From RBG-16-66-20 sp040752005 (GTDB lineage Bacteria; Pseudomonadota; Gammaproteobacteria; Burkholderiales; SG8-39), in the NCBI GenBank assembly GCA_040752005.1, contig JBFMFX010000021.1, forward strand, positions 4,388-68,387: a stretch of DNA of 64,000 nt. The letters run 5' to 3'. The notes below the pieces were generated by a model, which saw nothing but the letters and a program-made list of their open reading frames with translations, made no database searches and was not told the DNA's origin. Of the stretch, positions 1-8,105 are shown piece after piece; position 1 is the first letter of the stretch; the number at the start of each line of letters is the position of its first letter. A program made the position numbers and the translations under genes.

Positions 1-53
1 GTTATCGCCGCATCATGCACCGGATCACGCTCGCGGGGGATGTTCCGGCTTAG
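1..53 (+). CDS. C-terminal tail of an upstream gene, probably an ABC transporter ATP-binding protein (AttE/LolD type), partial
   Basis: An open frame runs into the window from the left and stops at TAG 51-53, 11 bases inside the next gene. The visible end reads YRRIMHRITLAGDVPA. A basic stretch followed by a short 'L-x-D-G/D-x-x' strand is how LolD/MacB-like ATPases commonly end. The following gene is an FtsX-type permease, whose usual upstream partner is such an ATPase. Only 16 residues are visible, so the family call rests mainly on context. Confidence 0.45.
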   Translation, partial: YRRIMHRITLAGDVPA

Positions 54-2514
54 CCTCGCGGCCGCACGCGGGCACTGGGGCTGGCGCACGACGCTCTCGG
101 TCGCGGGCATCGCGCTCGGCGTCGCGCTCGGCTTCGCGGTGCAGCTCGTCAACCGCGCGGCGGTCAACGAGCTTGCGGCCGGCGTGCGCGCGCTCGCCGG
201 CGAGGCCGACCTGGAAGTGCACGGCGGACGGCAGGGCTTTCCCGAGAGCGTGTTCGCCGAGCTTGCGCGTCTTCCCGGCGTCGCGGTGGCGAGCCCGGTG
301 CTCGAGCTGGAGGCAGGGCTCGCCGAGGGCGGCACGATGCGCCTGGTCGGTCTCGATCCGCTCAGGGCGGGACAGATCCAGCCGGCGCTCTTTGGCGAGG
401 AGCCCGGCCGCAGGCTCGACCTGATGCGGCCGGATACGGTGCTCCTTTCGGCCGGCGCGGCGCCGCTGGCGCGCGAAGGGCGGCTCGCCATCGTCGCCGG
501 ACTGGAGGTGGTCGAGCTGAAGGTCGCGGGCGTGCTCGCGGCCTCCGCGCTGCGCGGGGTCGCGGCGCTCACCGACATCGCCACCGCGCAGTGGCGCCTG
601 GGCCGAATCGGCCAGTTGAACCGCATTGACCTGCGCCTCGCTCCCGGCGCCGACCGCGAGGCGCTGCGTGAACGGATCGCCGCGATGCTTCCGCCGGGCG
701 CGCACGTGAGCACGGTGGACGCGGTGGAAGAATCGAGCGCCAACCTCTCGCGCGCCTACCGGGTGAATCTGAACGTGCTCGCGCTGGTGGCGCTGTTCAC
801 CGGCGGATTCATGGTGTTCTCGGCGCAGGCGCTGGAAGTCGCGCGCCGGCGCAGCGAGCATGCGCTACTCAGGGTGCTCGGGCTCGAACGCAGGGGCGTC
901 CAGCGCCTGGTGCTTGCGCAGGCCGCCGCGGTCGGCGCGGCGGGCAGCGCGCTCGGAATCGTCCTCGGCTACGCGCTGGCGCGCGCCGCGGTCGGGGTGG
1001 TCGGTGCCGACCTCGGCGCCGGCATGTTTCGCGGCGTGCAGCCGGAGCTGCCGTTTCCTGTCGGGGTGGGTCTGCTCTATCTCGCGGCGGGCGTCGCCAT
1101 CGCGCTCGCCGGCGCCTGGCTTCCGGCGCTGGATGCCTCGCGCGAGCCGCCGGCGCAGGCGCTCAAGGCGGGTGACGTCGAGCGCATGTACGAGCACGTA
1201 GTGACCGTGCTGCCCGGTTGCGCGCTGCTCGTGCTCGGCACCCTGCTTGCCTTCCTGCCTGCGGTGCGCGGACTGCCGATCGCGGGCTACGTCTCGATTG
1301 CGTGCCTGCTCACTGGCGGCATCCTTCTCATGCCGTGGATGGCGCGCACAGTGTTCGCGCGGCTGCCGCTCGCGCGCCGGCCGGCGCTGGCGCTGGCGGC
1401 GGCGCAATTGCGCGGCGCGCCGGGACAGGCGACGGTGAGTCTTGCGGCGATCGTCGCCAGTTTCTCGCTGATGTGCGCCATGGCAATCATGGTGGCGTCG
1501 TTTCGCGACTCGGTGGACCGCTGGCTGGAAGCGGTGCTGCCCGCGGATCTGTACTTTCGCACCACCCACGCGGGCGAGTCGGCCTGGATCGAGCCGGATC
1601 TCGAGGCCCGGGTGCGGGACCTTGCCGAGGTCGCGCGCGCCGAGTTCATCCGCAGCCAGCGGGTGATTCTCGATCCTTCGCGGCCGGCAGTGGCGCTGCT
1701 CGCGCGCGACGGAGCGGCCGGCGCACGCTATCCGCTCGTCGGCCGAACCTACGAGCGCCGCTCCGGGGATCCGCCGCCGGCGTGGATCTCGGAGGCGGTG
1801 AGGGACGCGTATCGCTGGCGGCCGGGCGATCGGATCGAGCTGCCGCTTGCCGGGAAGCGGCGCCCGTTCGTCGTCGCCGGCGTCTGGCGCGACTACGCGC
1901 GCCAGCACGGCGCGATCGTGATCGAGCGCGCAATTTATGTCGCGCTCACCGGCGATCGGCGCGCGAACGATGCGGCGCTGTGGCTGGCGCCCGGCGCGAC
2001 TCCGGATGCGGCCGAGCGCGCGCTGCGTGCGCTGCCCGGCGGGTCGCTCCTCGACATCGCCGGGCCGGGCGAGATCCGCGCGCGGTCGCTCTCGATCTTC
2101 GACCGCACCTTCGCGGTGACGTACGCGCTGGAGGCGGTGGCGGTGCTGGTGGGGCTGTTCGGTCTTTCCTCCAGCATCGGCGCGATCGTGCTCGCGCGCC
2201 GCCGCGAATTCGGCATGCTGCGCCACATCGGCATGAGTCGCGCGCAGATCGGAGAGATGCTCGCCGCCGAAGGCGGATTGCTCGCCGCGCTCGGGGTGGT
2301 GGCCGGGCTTGCGATCGGCGCGGCGATGAGCCTGGTGCTGGTCTTCGTCGTCAACCGGCAGTCGTTCGGCTGGGGCATGGACCTCGCCCCGCCGTGGGCG
2401 CTGCTCGGCGCGCTGTCGGCGGGACTCGTCGTGCTCGCGGCGCTGGTCGCCTGGCTCTCCGGACGCGAGGCGACCGGAATGGAACCGGTGCGCGCGGTGC
2501 GGGAGGACTGGTGA
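40..2514 (+). CDS. FtsX/MacB-type ABC transporter permease, AttF-AttG-like single polypeptide (824 aa)
   Basis: Inner-membrane permease of a LolCDE/MacB-like ABC exporter. Residues about 15-35 form the first membrane segment. A large periplasmic domain follows (about 45-245), then three segments with the FtsX pattern (about 247-375), two central segments (about 390-435), a second long extracytoplasmic domain (about 490-690) and three more FtsX segments (about 695-810) with 'RRREFGMLRHIGMSRAQI', typical of FtsX domains. It therefore carries two FtsX modules in one chain, as if AttF and AttG were fused. The start at 40 overlaps the preceding frame by 14 bases, and the stop overlaps the GTG of the attH-like gene. 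The substrate is unknown; lipid or lipoprotein export is the family expectation. Confidence 0.85.
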   Translation: MFRLSLAAARGHWGWRTTLSVAGIALGVALGFAVQLVNRAAVNELAAGVRALAGEADLEVHGGRQGFPESVFAELARLPGVAVASPVLELEAGLAEGGTMRLVGLDPLRAGQIQPALFGEEPGRRLDLMRPDTVLLSAGAAPLAREGRLAIVAGLEVVELKVAGVLAASALRGVAALTDIATAQWRLGRIGQLNRIDLRLAPGADREALRERIAAMLPPGAHVSTVDAVEESSANLSRAYRVNLNVLALVALFTGGFMVFSAQALEVARRRSEHALLRVLGLERRGVQRLVLAQAAAVGAAGSALGIVLGYALARAAVGVVGADLGAGMFRGVQPELPFPVGVGLLYLAAGVAIALAGAWLPALDASREPPAQALKAGDVERMYEHVVTVLPGCALLVLGTLLAFLPAVRGLPIAGYVSIACLLTGGILLMPWMARTVFARLPLARRPALALAAAQLRGAPGQATVSLAAIVASFSLMCAMAIMVASFRDSVDRWLEAVLPADLYFRTTHAGESAWIEPDLEARVRDLAEVARAEFIRSQRVILDPSRPAVALLARDGAAGARYPLVGRTYERRSGDPPPAWISEAVRDAYRWRPGDRIELPLAGKRRPFVVAGVWRDYARQHGAIVIERAIYVALTGDRRANDAALWLAPGATPDAAERALRALPGGSLLDIAGPGEIRARSLSIFDRTFAVTYALEAVAVLVGLFGLSSSIGAIVLARRREFGMLRHIGMSRAQIGEMLAAEGGLLAALGVVAGLAIGAAMSLVLVFVVNRQSFGWGMDLAPPWALLGALSAGLVVLAALVAWLSGREATGMEPVRAVREDW

Positions 2515-3581
2515 GGCGGCGCGAGTTTCTTGCCGCGCCGCTCGCCGCGGTTCCCTGGGTGGCAGGCGCGCAGGGCGTCGCGTATCCCGAGGTCGTTCCC
2601 GGGCGCAGGATCGAGTTTCCGCGCGACCACGGCGCGCACCCCGACTTTCGCCAGGAATGGTGGTACGTCACCGGGTGGCTGGAATCCGGGCGGAACGAAC
2701 CCATCGGATTCCAGGTGACGTTCTTTCGCGCGCGGCCCGATATCGCCACGGACAACCCGAGCCGGTTCACGCCCCGGCAGATCGTGCTCGCGCACGCCGC
2801 GCTCGCCGATCCCCGCCAGGGGCGCCTCGAGCACGACGAGCGGGCCGCGCGCGCCGCGCTCGGGCTGGCGGGGGCCGAAGAGGGCACGACGCGCGTCTGG
2901 GTGGACGACTGGCACCTGGCGCTCGAAGGCGGGGCCTGGCGAGCGCGGATCGCCGCGCGAACGTTCGCGTTCGATCTCTCGTTCGCGATGACGCGCCGGC
3001 CGGTCCTCAACGGCGAGGCGGGCTATTCGCGCAAGGGCGAGCGGCCGGGCGAGGCGAGCTATTACTACAGCGTTCCGCACCTGCGCGTCGCCGGAACGCT
3101 GGAGCGGGGCCGCGCGCGCGAGCACGTGCGCGGACTGGCGTGGTACGACCACGAGTGGTCGAGCCGGTACATGGCCCCGGAGGCCGAGGGCTGGGACTGG
3201 ACGGGCGTGAATCTGGAGGACGGCGGCGCGCTGATGGCCTTTCGCATGCGCGCCAGGGGCGGCGCCACGCTTTACGCCGGCGGCACGCTCGTCACGCCGG
3301 AAGGCGGCGCGCGCGCGCTGGCGCCCGCCGAGGTCACGCTGGCGCCCCTCAGGCGCTGGCGTTCGCCACGCACCGGAACCGAATATCCGGTGGCGATGCG
3401 AGTGCGGCTCGGCGGGCGCGAGTGGCTGCTCGAGCCGCTGATGGACGACCAGGAGCTGGATGCGCGCGCGAGCACCGGCACCATCTACTGGGAGGGCGCG
3501 GTGCGAGCGAGCGCTCAGGCAGGGCCTGCGGGGCGCGGCTACCTGGAGCTCACCGGCTACTGGAGGCCGATGCGGCTTTAG
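2511..3581 (+). CDS. AttH/CrtC-like lipocalin-fold protein with Tat signal (356 aa)
   Basis: Predicted exported component of an AttEFGH-type ABC system; members are annotated as carotenoid 1,2-hydratase-like or predicted secreted hydrolases. GTG 2511 overlaps the permease stop (GTGA). The resulting N terminus reads MRRREFLAAPLAAVPWVAGAQG, with a twin-arginine pattern, hydrophobic core and an alanine-rich cleavage region. Family signatures include 'HPDFRQEWWYVTGWL' (residues about 43-57), 'YYYSVPHLRVAGTL' and 'GLAWYDHEWSSRYM', all characteristic of the AttH/CrtC beta-barrel pair. No carotenoid genes are nearby, and the ABC permease immediately upstream favours the AttH role over carotenoid hydration. 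The enzymatic activity, if any, is not known. Confidence 0.85.
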   Translation: MRRREFLAAPLAAVPWVAGAQGVAYPEVVPGRRIEFPRDHGAHPDFRQEWWYVTGWLESGRNEPIGFQVTFFRARPDIATDNPSRFTPRQIVLAHAALADPRQGRLEHDERAARAALGLAGAEEGTTRVWVDDWHLALEGGAWRARIAARTFAFDLSFAMTRRPVLNGEAGYSRKGERPGEASYYYSVPHLRVAGTLERGRAREHVRGLAWYDHEWSSRYMAPEAEGWDWTGVNLEDGGALMAFRMRARGGATLYAGGTLVTPEGGARALAPAEVTLAPLRRWRSPRTGTEYPVAMRVRLGGREWLLEPLMDDQELDARASTGTIYWEGAVRASAQAGPAGRGYLELTGYWRPMRL

Positions 3582-3614
3582 CGGCGCCTGCGCTCGCGCG
3601 CGCAGACCTTGCGT

Positions 3615-3632
3615 CGGCACCGGCCGGTGCCG
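3615..3632. terminator. Perfect 18-bp palindrome between convergent genes, possible bidirectional terminator hairpin
   Basis: CGGCACCGG is followed directly by CCGGTGCCG, in the 55-base gap between the attH-like gene (plus) and ligC (minus). Position between two convergent stops suits a terminator, but there is no U-run and no loop spacer, so intrinsic termination is uncertain. Confidence 0.3.
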
Positions 3633-3636
3633 GATG

Positions 3637-4596
3637 TCAGCCGCCGGACAACTGCCTCTCGATCCGGTCGAGCACCCGGTAGCAGGGCAGCACCTGCGCG
3701 ACGCCCGCGTTCGGTTCGCGCCGTTCGCGGATGGCGGCGAAGAACTCGCGGTCCTGCAGCTCGATGCCATTGAGCGAGACGTCCACCTGCGAGACGTCAA
3801 TCTTGTTGTCCTTGCCGTCGAAAAGATCGTCGTAGCGGGCGATGTAGGTGCCGTTGTCGCAGATGTAGCGGAAGAACGTGCCGAGCGGCCCGTCGTTGTT
3901 GAACGAGAGCGACAGCGTGCAGATCGCACCGCTCGCGGCCTTGAGCAGGATGCCCATGTCCATGGCGATGCCGAGGGTGGGGTGGTACGGCCCCTGGACC
4001 GCCAGCGCCTGCGCGATTTCGCTGCCGGTTTGCCAGGCGAACAGGTCCACCGTGTGCGCGGCGTGGTGCCAGAGCAGATGGTCGGTCCAGGAGCGCGGCT
4101 GCCCGAGGGCATTGGTGTTGGTGCGGCGGAAAAAGTAGGTCTGGACGTTCATCTGCTGGATCGCCAGCTCGCCTTTGCGGATGCGGCGGTGAATCCACTG
4201 ATGGCTCGGATTGAAGCGGCGCGTGTGACCGCACATCGCCACGAGCCCGGTCTTCTTCTGCAGCTCGACGACCGCTTCGCCGTCGGCCAGGCGGTCGCAG
4301 AGCGGGATTTCGACCTGCACGTGCTTGCCGGCGCGCAGGCAGGCGAGGGCCTGGGCGGCGTGCAGCTGCGTCGGCGTGGCGAGGATCACCGCGTCCACGT
4401 CCGGGCGCGCCAGGGTCTCGTCCAAGTTCGTGGTCACGTGGCCAACGCGGAAGCGCTCGGCGACCGCCTTGGTCTTGCCGTACTCCCGGCCAACCAGCGA
4501 CACGACCTCGACGCCGGGAATGTTCTGCATCGCCTCCAGGTGCTTGACGCCGAAAGCGCCGGCGCCCGCGAGCGCGACTCGGATGGTGCCTGTCAT
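3637..4596 (-). CDS. ligC: 4-carboxy-2-hydroxymuconate-6-semialdehyde dehydrogenase (319 aa)
   Basis: NAD(P)-dependent oxidoreductase of the Gfo/Idh/MocA family. It oxidises the protocatechuate 4,5-ring-cleavage product (CHMS, hemiacetal form) to 2-pyrone-4,6-dicarboxylate. The N-terminal Rossmann motif is VALAGAGAFGVKHLEAM (residues about 6-22). The sugar-dehydrogenase-like motif 'VQVEIPLCD' near residue 95 occupies the place of the usual EKP. 'LLWHHAAHTVDLFAW' near residue 180 is the family's catalytic helix with HH and D. Start ATG 4596 overlaps the ligB stop by 4 bases; an upstream in-frame extension has no family similarity. It is the last gene of the lig operon. The genomic context separates it from ordinary Gfo/Idh/MocA sugar dehydrogenases. 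Confidence 0.88.
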   Translation of the reverse strand: MTGTIRVALAGAGAFGVKHLEAMQNIPGVEVVSLVGREYGKTKAVAERFRVGHVTTNLDETLARPDVDAVILATPTQLHAAQALACLRAGKHVQVEIPLCDRLADGEAVVELQKKTGLVAMCGHTRRFNPSHQWIHRRIRKGELAIQQMNVQTYFFRRTNTNALGQPRSWTDHLLWHHAAHTVDLFAWQTGSEIAQALAVQGPYHPTLGIAMDMGILLKAASGAICTLSLSFNNDGPLGTFFRYICDNGTYIARYDDLFDGKDNKIDVSQVDVSLNGIELQDREFFAAIRERREPNAGVAQVLPCYRVLDRIERQLSGG

Positions 4597-5450
4597 TGCG
4601 CGTTCTCCAGAATCAGGTGGCCTACCGCCGTGTTGGATGCCGGTACGTGATAGAAACGGTGCGCGACGTGCGGCGGCGGCCCGCCGGCGACGTCGCTCAT
4701 CGCGCCGCGTGCAATCAGCCACATCACCAGTTCGATTCCTTCGCTGCCGGCCTCGCGCACGTATTCGATGTGCGGCACCTCGGCGAGCTTCGCGGGCTCG
4801 GCGATCAGCCGGTCCATGAAACGCGTATCCCATTCGCGGTTGATCAGCCCCGCGCGCGGCCCCTGGAGCTGGTGGCTCATGCCGCCGGTGCCCCATATCT
4901 GGACCTTCAGCGGCTCGTCCCAGGACTCGATCGCGCGCCGGATCGCCTGTCCGAGCGCGAAACAGCGCCGGCCGCTCGGCACCGGATAGAGCACGACGTT
5001 GACCGCGAACGGAATCACCCGCACCGGCCAGGCCGCGGGCTGGCCGAAGAGCAGCGACAGCGGCACCGTCAGCCCGTGGTCCACGTCCATCTTGTTGACG
5101 AGGGTGAGATCGAAATCCTGCTGGATCACCGATTGCGCGATGTGGCTGGCCAGCTCCGGATGGCCGATCACCTCGGGCACCGGGCGCGGCCCCCAGCCCT
5201 CGTCGGCGATCGGGAAGCGCTCGGCGGTGCCGATCGCGAACGTGGGCACGATCTCCAGGCTGAAGGCGCTGGCGTGGTCGTTGTAGACCAGTAAGACCAC
5301 GTCGGGCCGGTTCGCCTCCATCCAGCGGCGCGACGGCTCGTAGCCGGCGAACAGCGGCCGCCAGTACGGCTCCTGCGTCCTGCCCTGGTCAATCGCCGCG
5401 CCGATCGCCGGCACGTGCGAGGTGTAGACCGATGCGGTGATTCGGGCCAT
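4593..5450 (-). CDS. ligB: Protocatechuate 4,5-dioxygenase beta subunit (285 aa)
   Basis: Catalytic subunit of the class III extradiol dioxygenase that opens protocatechuate between C4 and C5 to give CHMS. Family features visible: 'TSHVPAIGAAID' at residues 9-20, carrying the first iron-binding His (H12); 'LLVYNDHASAF' near residue 55 with the second conserved His; 'NKMDVDHGLTVPL' near residue 120 with Asp/His; and a late Glu. Length is normal for LigB. It lies 10 bases downstream of ligA and overlaps ligC by 4 bases, so the alpha and beta subunits are translated from one message. Confidence 0.93.
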   Translation of the reverse strand: MARITASVYTSHVPAIGAAIDQGRTQEPYWRPLFAGYEPSRRWMEANRPDVVLLVYNDHASAFSLEIVPTFAIGTAERFPIADEGWGPRPVPEVIGHPELASHIAQSVIQQDFDLTLVNKMDVDHGLTVPLSLLFGQPAAWPVRVIPFAVNVVLYPVPSGRRCFALGQAIRRAIESWDEPLKVQIWGTGGMSHQLQGPRAGLINREWDTRFMDRLIAEPAKLAEVPHIEYVREAGSEGIELVMWLIARGAMSDVAGGPPPHVAHRFYHVPASNTAVGHLILENAQ

Positions 5451-5460
5451 GGGGGTCGCG

Positions 5461-5937
5461 CTATGCGGAACGGCGGCGATTGCGCGGATGTCCCTCCGGC
5501 CAGTAGGTGCCGCGGCCGGAACCCTGCGGCTGGCGGTGCGGCTGCGCGTCGCCGTCCTCGCCCAGACGGCGGTTGCCCTCGATCGAGCGCCCGCCCGCGA
5601 GCATCATGTCGCGGTATTCCTGCTCGGTCATGCCGGTCATCGAGCCCGCCATCTGCTGGAAATTGCGCTCGTCGGTGAAGCCGAGCTTGGCGAGGAAGTA
5701 GATGTTGCCGCCGAGCTGTATGGCGCGGTTGAAGTCGCGATCGAGGATCGCCTGCTTCTGCTCCTCGGTCATCGGCCACTCGTCCAGGTACGCGCGCTCG
5801 TCGGCGCGAAAGCGCGCGCGGTTCTCCGGCTTCATCAGGCTCATGCAAAACTGGTTGAGCCAGTAGCCCTTGCGCGCCTGCTCGGCGTCGAAGATCACCG
5901 TTCCCGGAATGTCCCTGTAGGGCTTGTCCAGTGCCAT
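5461..5937 (-). CDS. ligA: Protocatechuate 4,5-dioxygenase alpha subunit (158 aa)
   Basis: Small subunit that caps the active site of LigB; it binds no iron itself. 'KGYWLNQFCMSLMKPENRARF' is the family hallmark and begins at residue 24 (written in part here for recognition). 'LDRDFNRAIQLGGNIYFLAKL' forms the central helices, and 'YRDMMLAGGRSIEGNRR' the C-terminal part. The C terminus (GYRxx-like tail rich in R, H, Q and G) is longer than the core. Start ATG 5937 lies 11 bases after the ligI stop with a GAAGG-type ribosome site upstream. An open frame extends further upstream but overlaps ligI and lacks similarity. Confidence 0.9.
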   Translation of the reverse strand: MALDKPYRDIPGTVIFDAEQARKGYWLNQFCMSLMKPENRARFRADERAYLDEWPMTEEQKQAILDRDFNRAIQLGGNIYFLAKLGFTDERNFQQMAGSMTGMTEQEYRDMMLAGGRSIEGNRRLGEDGDAQPHRQPQGSGRGTYWPEGHPRNRRRSA

Positions 5938-5948
5938 GCCCGGGCCTT

Positions 5949-6908
5949 CTACTTCGTTTCTTCCGGCCAGTAAAGCCGCATCGGATTGTGGACCAGCAGC
6001 TTGCGCTGCAGTTCGGCGGTGGGCGCGATGTGCGGAATGAAGTCCACGAGCAGCCCGTCGTCCGGCATGTGGTCCTGCAGGTTCGGGTGCGGCCAGTCGG
6101 TGCCCCAGAGCACGCGATCGGAAAACTCCTCGACCAGGCGCCGCGCGAACGGGATCACGTCCGCGTAAGGGGGGTTGTCCGGCCCGCAGCGTCCGGGCAA
6201 CGCCGGCGGTCCGCTCCTGCTCAGGCGCTCCGGGCAGCTCACCTTGCTCCAGACGTTCGGATGCTCGCGCATGAACTTCAGGAACAGCCCGAACTCGGGG
6301 CCGTCCACGGGCCTGGTGACGTCGGGGCGGCCCATGTGGTCCACGACCACGATGGTCGGCAACGCGGTGAAGAGGTCCTGCAGCTCCGGCAGGTCCGGCG
6401 CCTCGAAGTAGACGACCACATGCCAGCCGAGGCGCGCCACGCGGCCGGCGATCTCCGTCAATTCGTCCTTCGGCGTGAAGTCCACCAGGCGCTTGAGAAA
6501 ATTGAACCGCACGCCGCGCACGCCGGCGGCGTGCAGGCGGCGCAGCTCGTCGTCGGTGACATCGCGGCGCACCGTGGCGACGCCGCGCGCGCGCCCGCCG
6601 GAAGCGACACAGGCATCCACGAGCGCCCGGTTGTCGGCACCGTGGCAGGTCGCCTGCACGATCACGTTGCGGGCGAAGCCGAGGTGGTCGCGCAGAGCGA
6701 ACAGGTCTTCTTTTGCCGCGTCGCACGGCGTGTACTTGCGTTCCGGTGCGTAGGGAAACTTCGCGCCCGGACCGAAGACGTGGCAGTGCGCGTCCACGCT
6801 GCCCGGCGGCACCCGGAACCGAGGGCGGCTCGGCCGCTCGTACCAGTCGAGCCAGCCGGGCGTTTTCGTGAAACCGCCGCTGACCGGACGATTCGTCGCC
6901 GCGCTCAC
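5949..6908 (-). CDS. ligI: 2-pyrone-4,6-dicarboxylate hydrolase (319 aa)
   Basis: Amidohydrolase-superfamily enzyme that hydrolyses PDC to 4-oxalomesaconate/carboxy-hydroxymuconate. Visible motifs: 'SVDAHCHVFGPG' (residues about 37-48, the HxH pair that starts the TIM barrel), 'VIVQATCHGADN' (about 83-94), 'VRFNFLKRLVDF', 'VVVDHMGRPD' (about 190) and 'VLWGTDWPHPN' (about 268, the catalytic Asp region). Start is GTG 6908, overlapping the TGA of the ligK remnant as GTGA, so translation is probably coupled to whatever is read there. PDC hydrolases fit this cluster better than related amidohydrolase-2 proteins. Confidence 0.9.
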   Translation of the reverse strand: MSAATNRPVSGGFTKTPGWLDWYERPSRPRFRVPPGSVDAHCHVFGPGAKFPYAPERKYTPCDAAKEDLFALRDHLGFARNVIVQATCHGADNRALVDACVASGGRARGVATVRRDVTDDELRRLHAAGVRGVRFNFLKRLVDFTPKDELTEIAGRVARLGWHVVVYFEAPDLPELQDLFTALPTIVVVDHMGRPDVTRPVDGPEFGLFLKFMREHPNVWSKVSCPERLSRSGPPALPGRCGPDNPPYADVIPFARRLVEEFSDRVLWGTDWPHPNLQDHMPDDGLLVDFIPHIAPTAELQRKLLVHNPMRLYWPEETK

Positions 6909-7065
6909 TCCACGTACCTCACACCCGCCTTGGCAAGCGGCTCGCGCATCCTGTAGAGGACCAGTCCGAGCACGCCCGCCGCGAGCTGCCGGCGGCGTTC
7001 TCGACCGTCGCGCGCTCGGCGCAGGCGACGTTGCGCCGGACGACGCCCCGCTCGTACCTCATCAT
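6905..7065 (-). pseudogene. Internally deleted remnant of 4-carboxy-4-hydroxy-2-oxoadipate aldolase (RraA-like, ligK/proA type)
   Basis: Only 161 bases separate ligJ and ligI, yet both ends look like an RraA-family aldolase. Reading from ATG 7065 the frame gives MMRYERGVVRRNVACAERA, like the N terminus of these aldolases, and stops at 6919. A different frame (offset near 6990-7000) gives RRQLAAGVLGLVLYRMREP followed by LAKAGVRYVE and the stop at 6905, the conserved C terminus of the family. The normal protein is about 225-230 aa, so roughly 170 codons are missing and the net loss is not a multiple of three. Both outer overlaps (ATGA with ligJ, GTGA with ligI) are preserved. It may be a genuine deletion or an assembly collapse. 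The intact enzyme would split CHA to pyruvate and oxaloacetate. Confidence 0.8.
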
Positions 7066-8087
7066 TTCCCCCTTGCCTTCAGCGCCGCGTCGAGGCGCGG
7101 ATAGACGCGCCGCGCGTTTTCCTCGTAGATTTTGCGCCGCGCCTTCGCATCCAGCGCGGCCGCCTCGACATAGCGGCGCGTGTCGTCGAAATGGTGGCCC
7201 GTTTCCGGATCTATGCCGCGCACCGCACCGATCATCTCGCTCGCGAACAGGATGTTGTTCACCGGAATCACCCGCGCCAGGAGGTCAATGCCCGGCTGGT
7301 GGTAGACGCAGGTGTCGAAGTAGATGTTCTTCAGCAGATGCTCGGCGAGCGCCGGTTTGCCCAGCTCCTGGGCGAGCCCCCGGTAGCGGCCCCAGTGGTA
7401 GGGCGCCGCGCCGCCGCCGTGCGGGATGACGAAGCGCAGCGTCGGGAAATCCCTGAACAGGTCGCCCTGGATGAGCTGCATCACCGCGGTGGTGTCGGCG
7501 TTGATGTAATGCGCGCCGGTGGTGTGAAAGCACGGATTGCACGACGTGCTGACGTGGATCATCGCCGGCACGTCGTACTCGACCATCTTTTCGTAGATCG
7601 GGTACCACCAGCGGTCGGTGAGCGGCGGCTCGCGCCAGTGCCCGCCCGAGGGGTCCGGGTTGAGGTTGAGGGCGACGAAGCCGTACTCCTCGATGCAGCG
7701 CTTGAGCTCCGGGAGGCAGGTGCGCGGGTCCACGCCGGGGGACTGCGGCAGCATCGCGCAGCCGATGAAATGGTCCGGAAAGAGCCGGCAGACCCGGTGC
7801 ACCAGCTCGTTGCAGATCGCCGCCCAGGCGGCGCTGGTCTGGAAGTCGCCGATGTGGTGCGCCATGAAGCTCGCGCGCGGCGAAAAGATCGTCAGGTCTA
7901 TGCCGCGCTCGCGCATCTTCGCCAGCTGGTTGCGTTCGATCGAGGCGCGGATGTCGTCGTCGCCGATGTTCAGGTCCGACGGCTTCGGCGCGAGCGCCGG
8001 GTCCTTCAGCGCCGCGATCTGCCGGTTGCGCCAGTCCTCGAGCGCCTTCGGCGCCGTCGTGTAATGGCCGTGCACGTCAATGATCAT
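7062..8087 (-). CDS. ligJ: 4-oxalomesaconate hydratase (341 aa)
   Basis: Amidohydrolase-2 family hydratase that adds water to 4-oxalomesaconate to give 4-carboxy-4-hydroxy-2-oxoadipate. It opens with 'MIIDVHGHYTTAPKALEDW' (HGH metal ligands at residues 6-8). 'FSPRASFMAHHIGDF' lies near residue 70, 'FVALNLNPDPSGGHW' near 140, 'IHVSTSCNPCFHTTGAHY' near 178 and 'FVIPHGGGAAPYHWGRY' near 220, all LigJ-type signatures. A GGAGAA ribosome site precedes the ATG. It follows the ModA-like gene by 18 bases and overlaps the ligK remnant by 4 bases. Confidence 0.92.
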   Translation of the reverse strand: MIIDVHGHYTTAPKALEDWRNRQIAALKDPALAPKPSDLNIGDDDIRASIERNQLAKMRERGIDLTIFSPRASFMAHHIGDFQTSAAWAAICNELVHRVCRLFPDHFIGCAMLPQSPGVDPRTCLPELKRCIEEYGFVALNLNPDPSGGHWREPPLTDRWWYPIYEKMVEYDVPAMIHVSTSCNPCFHTTGAHYINADTTAVMQLIQGDLFRDFPTLRFVIPHGGGAAPYHWGRYRGLAQELGKPALAEHLLKNIYFDTCVYHQPGIDLLARVIPVNNILFASEMIGAVRGIDPETGHHFDDTRRYVEAAALDAKARRKIYEENARRVYPRLDAALKARGK

Positions 8088-8105
8088 CTCGGGTTCTCCG
8101 TCCGG

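Noticed and set aside
1218..2510. Long plus-strand open frame running into the attH-like gene
   Set aside because: The part before 2511 is Arg/Ala-rich shadow coding of the permease in another frame; only the sequence after GTG 2511 has a signal peptide and family motifs.
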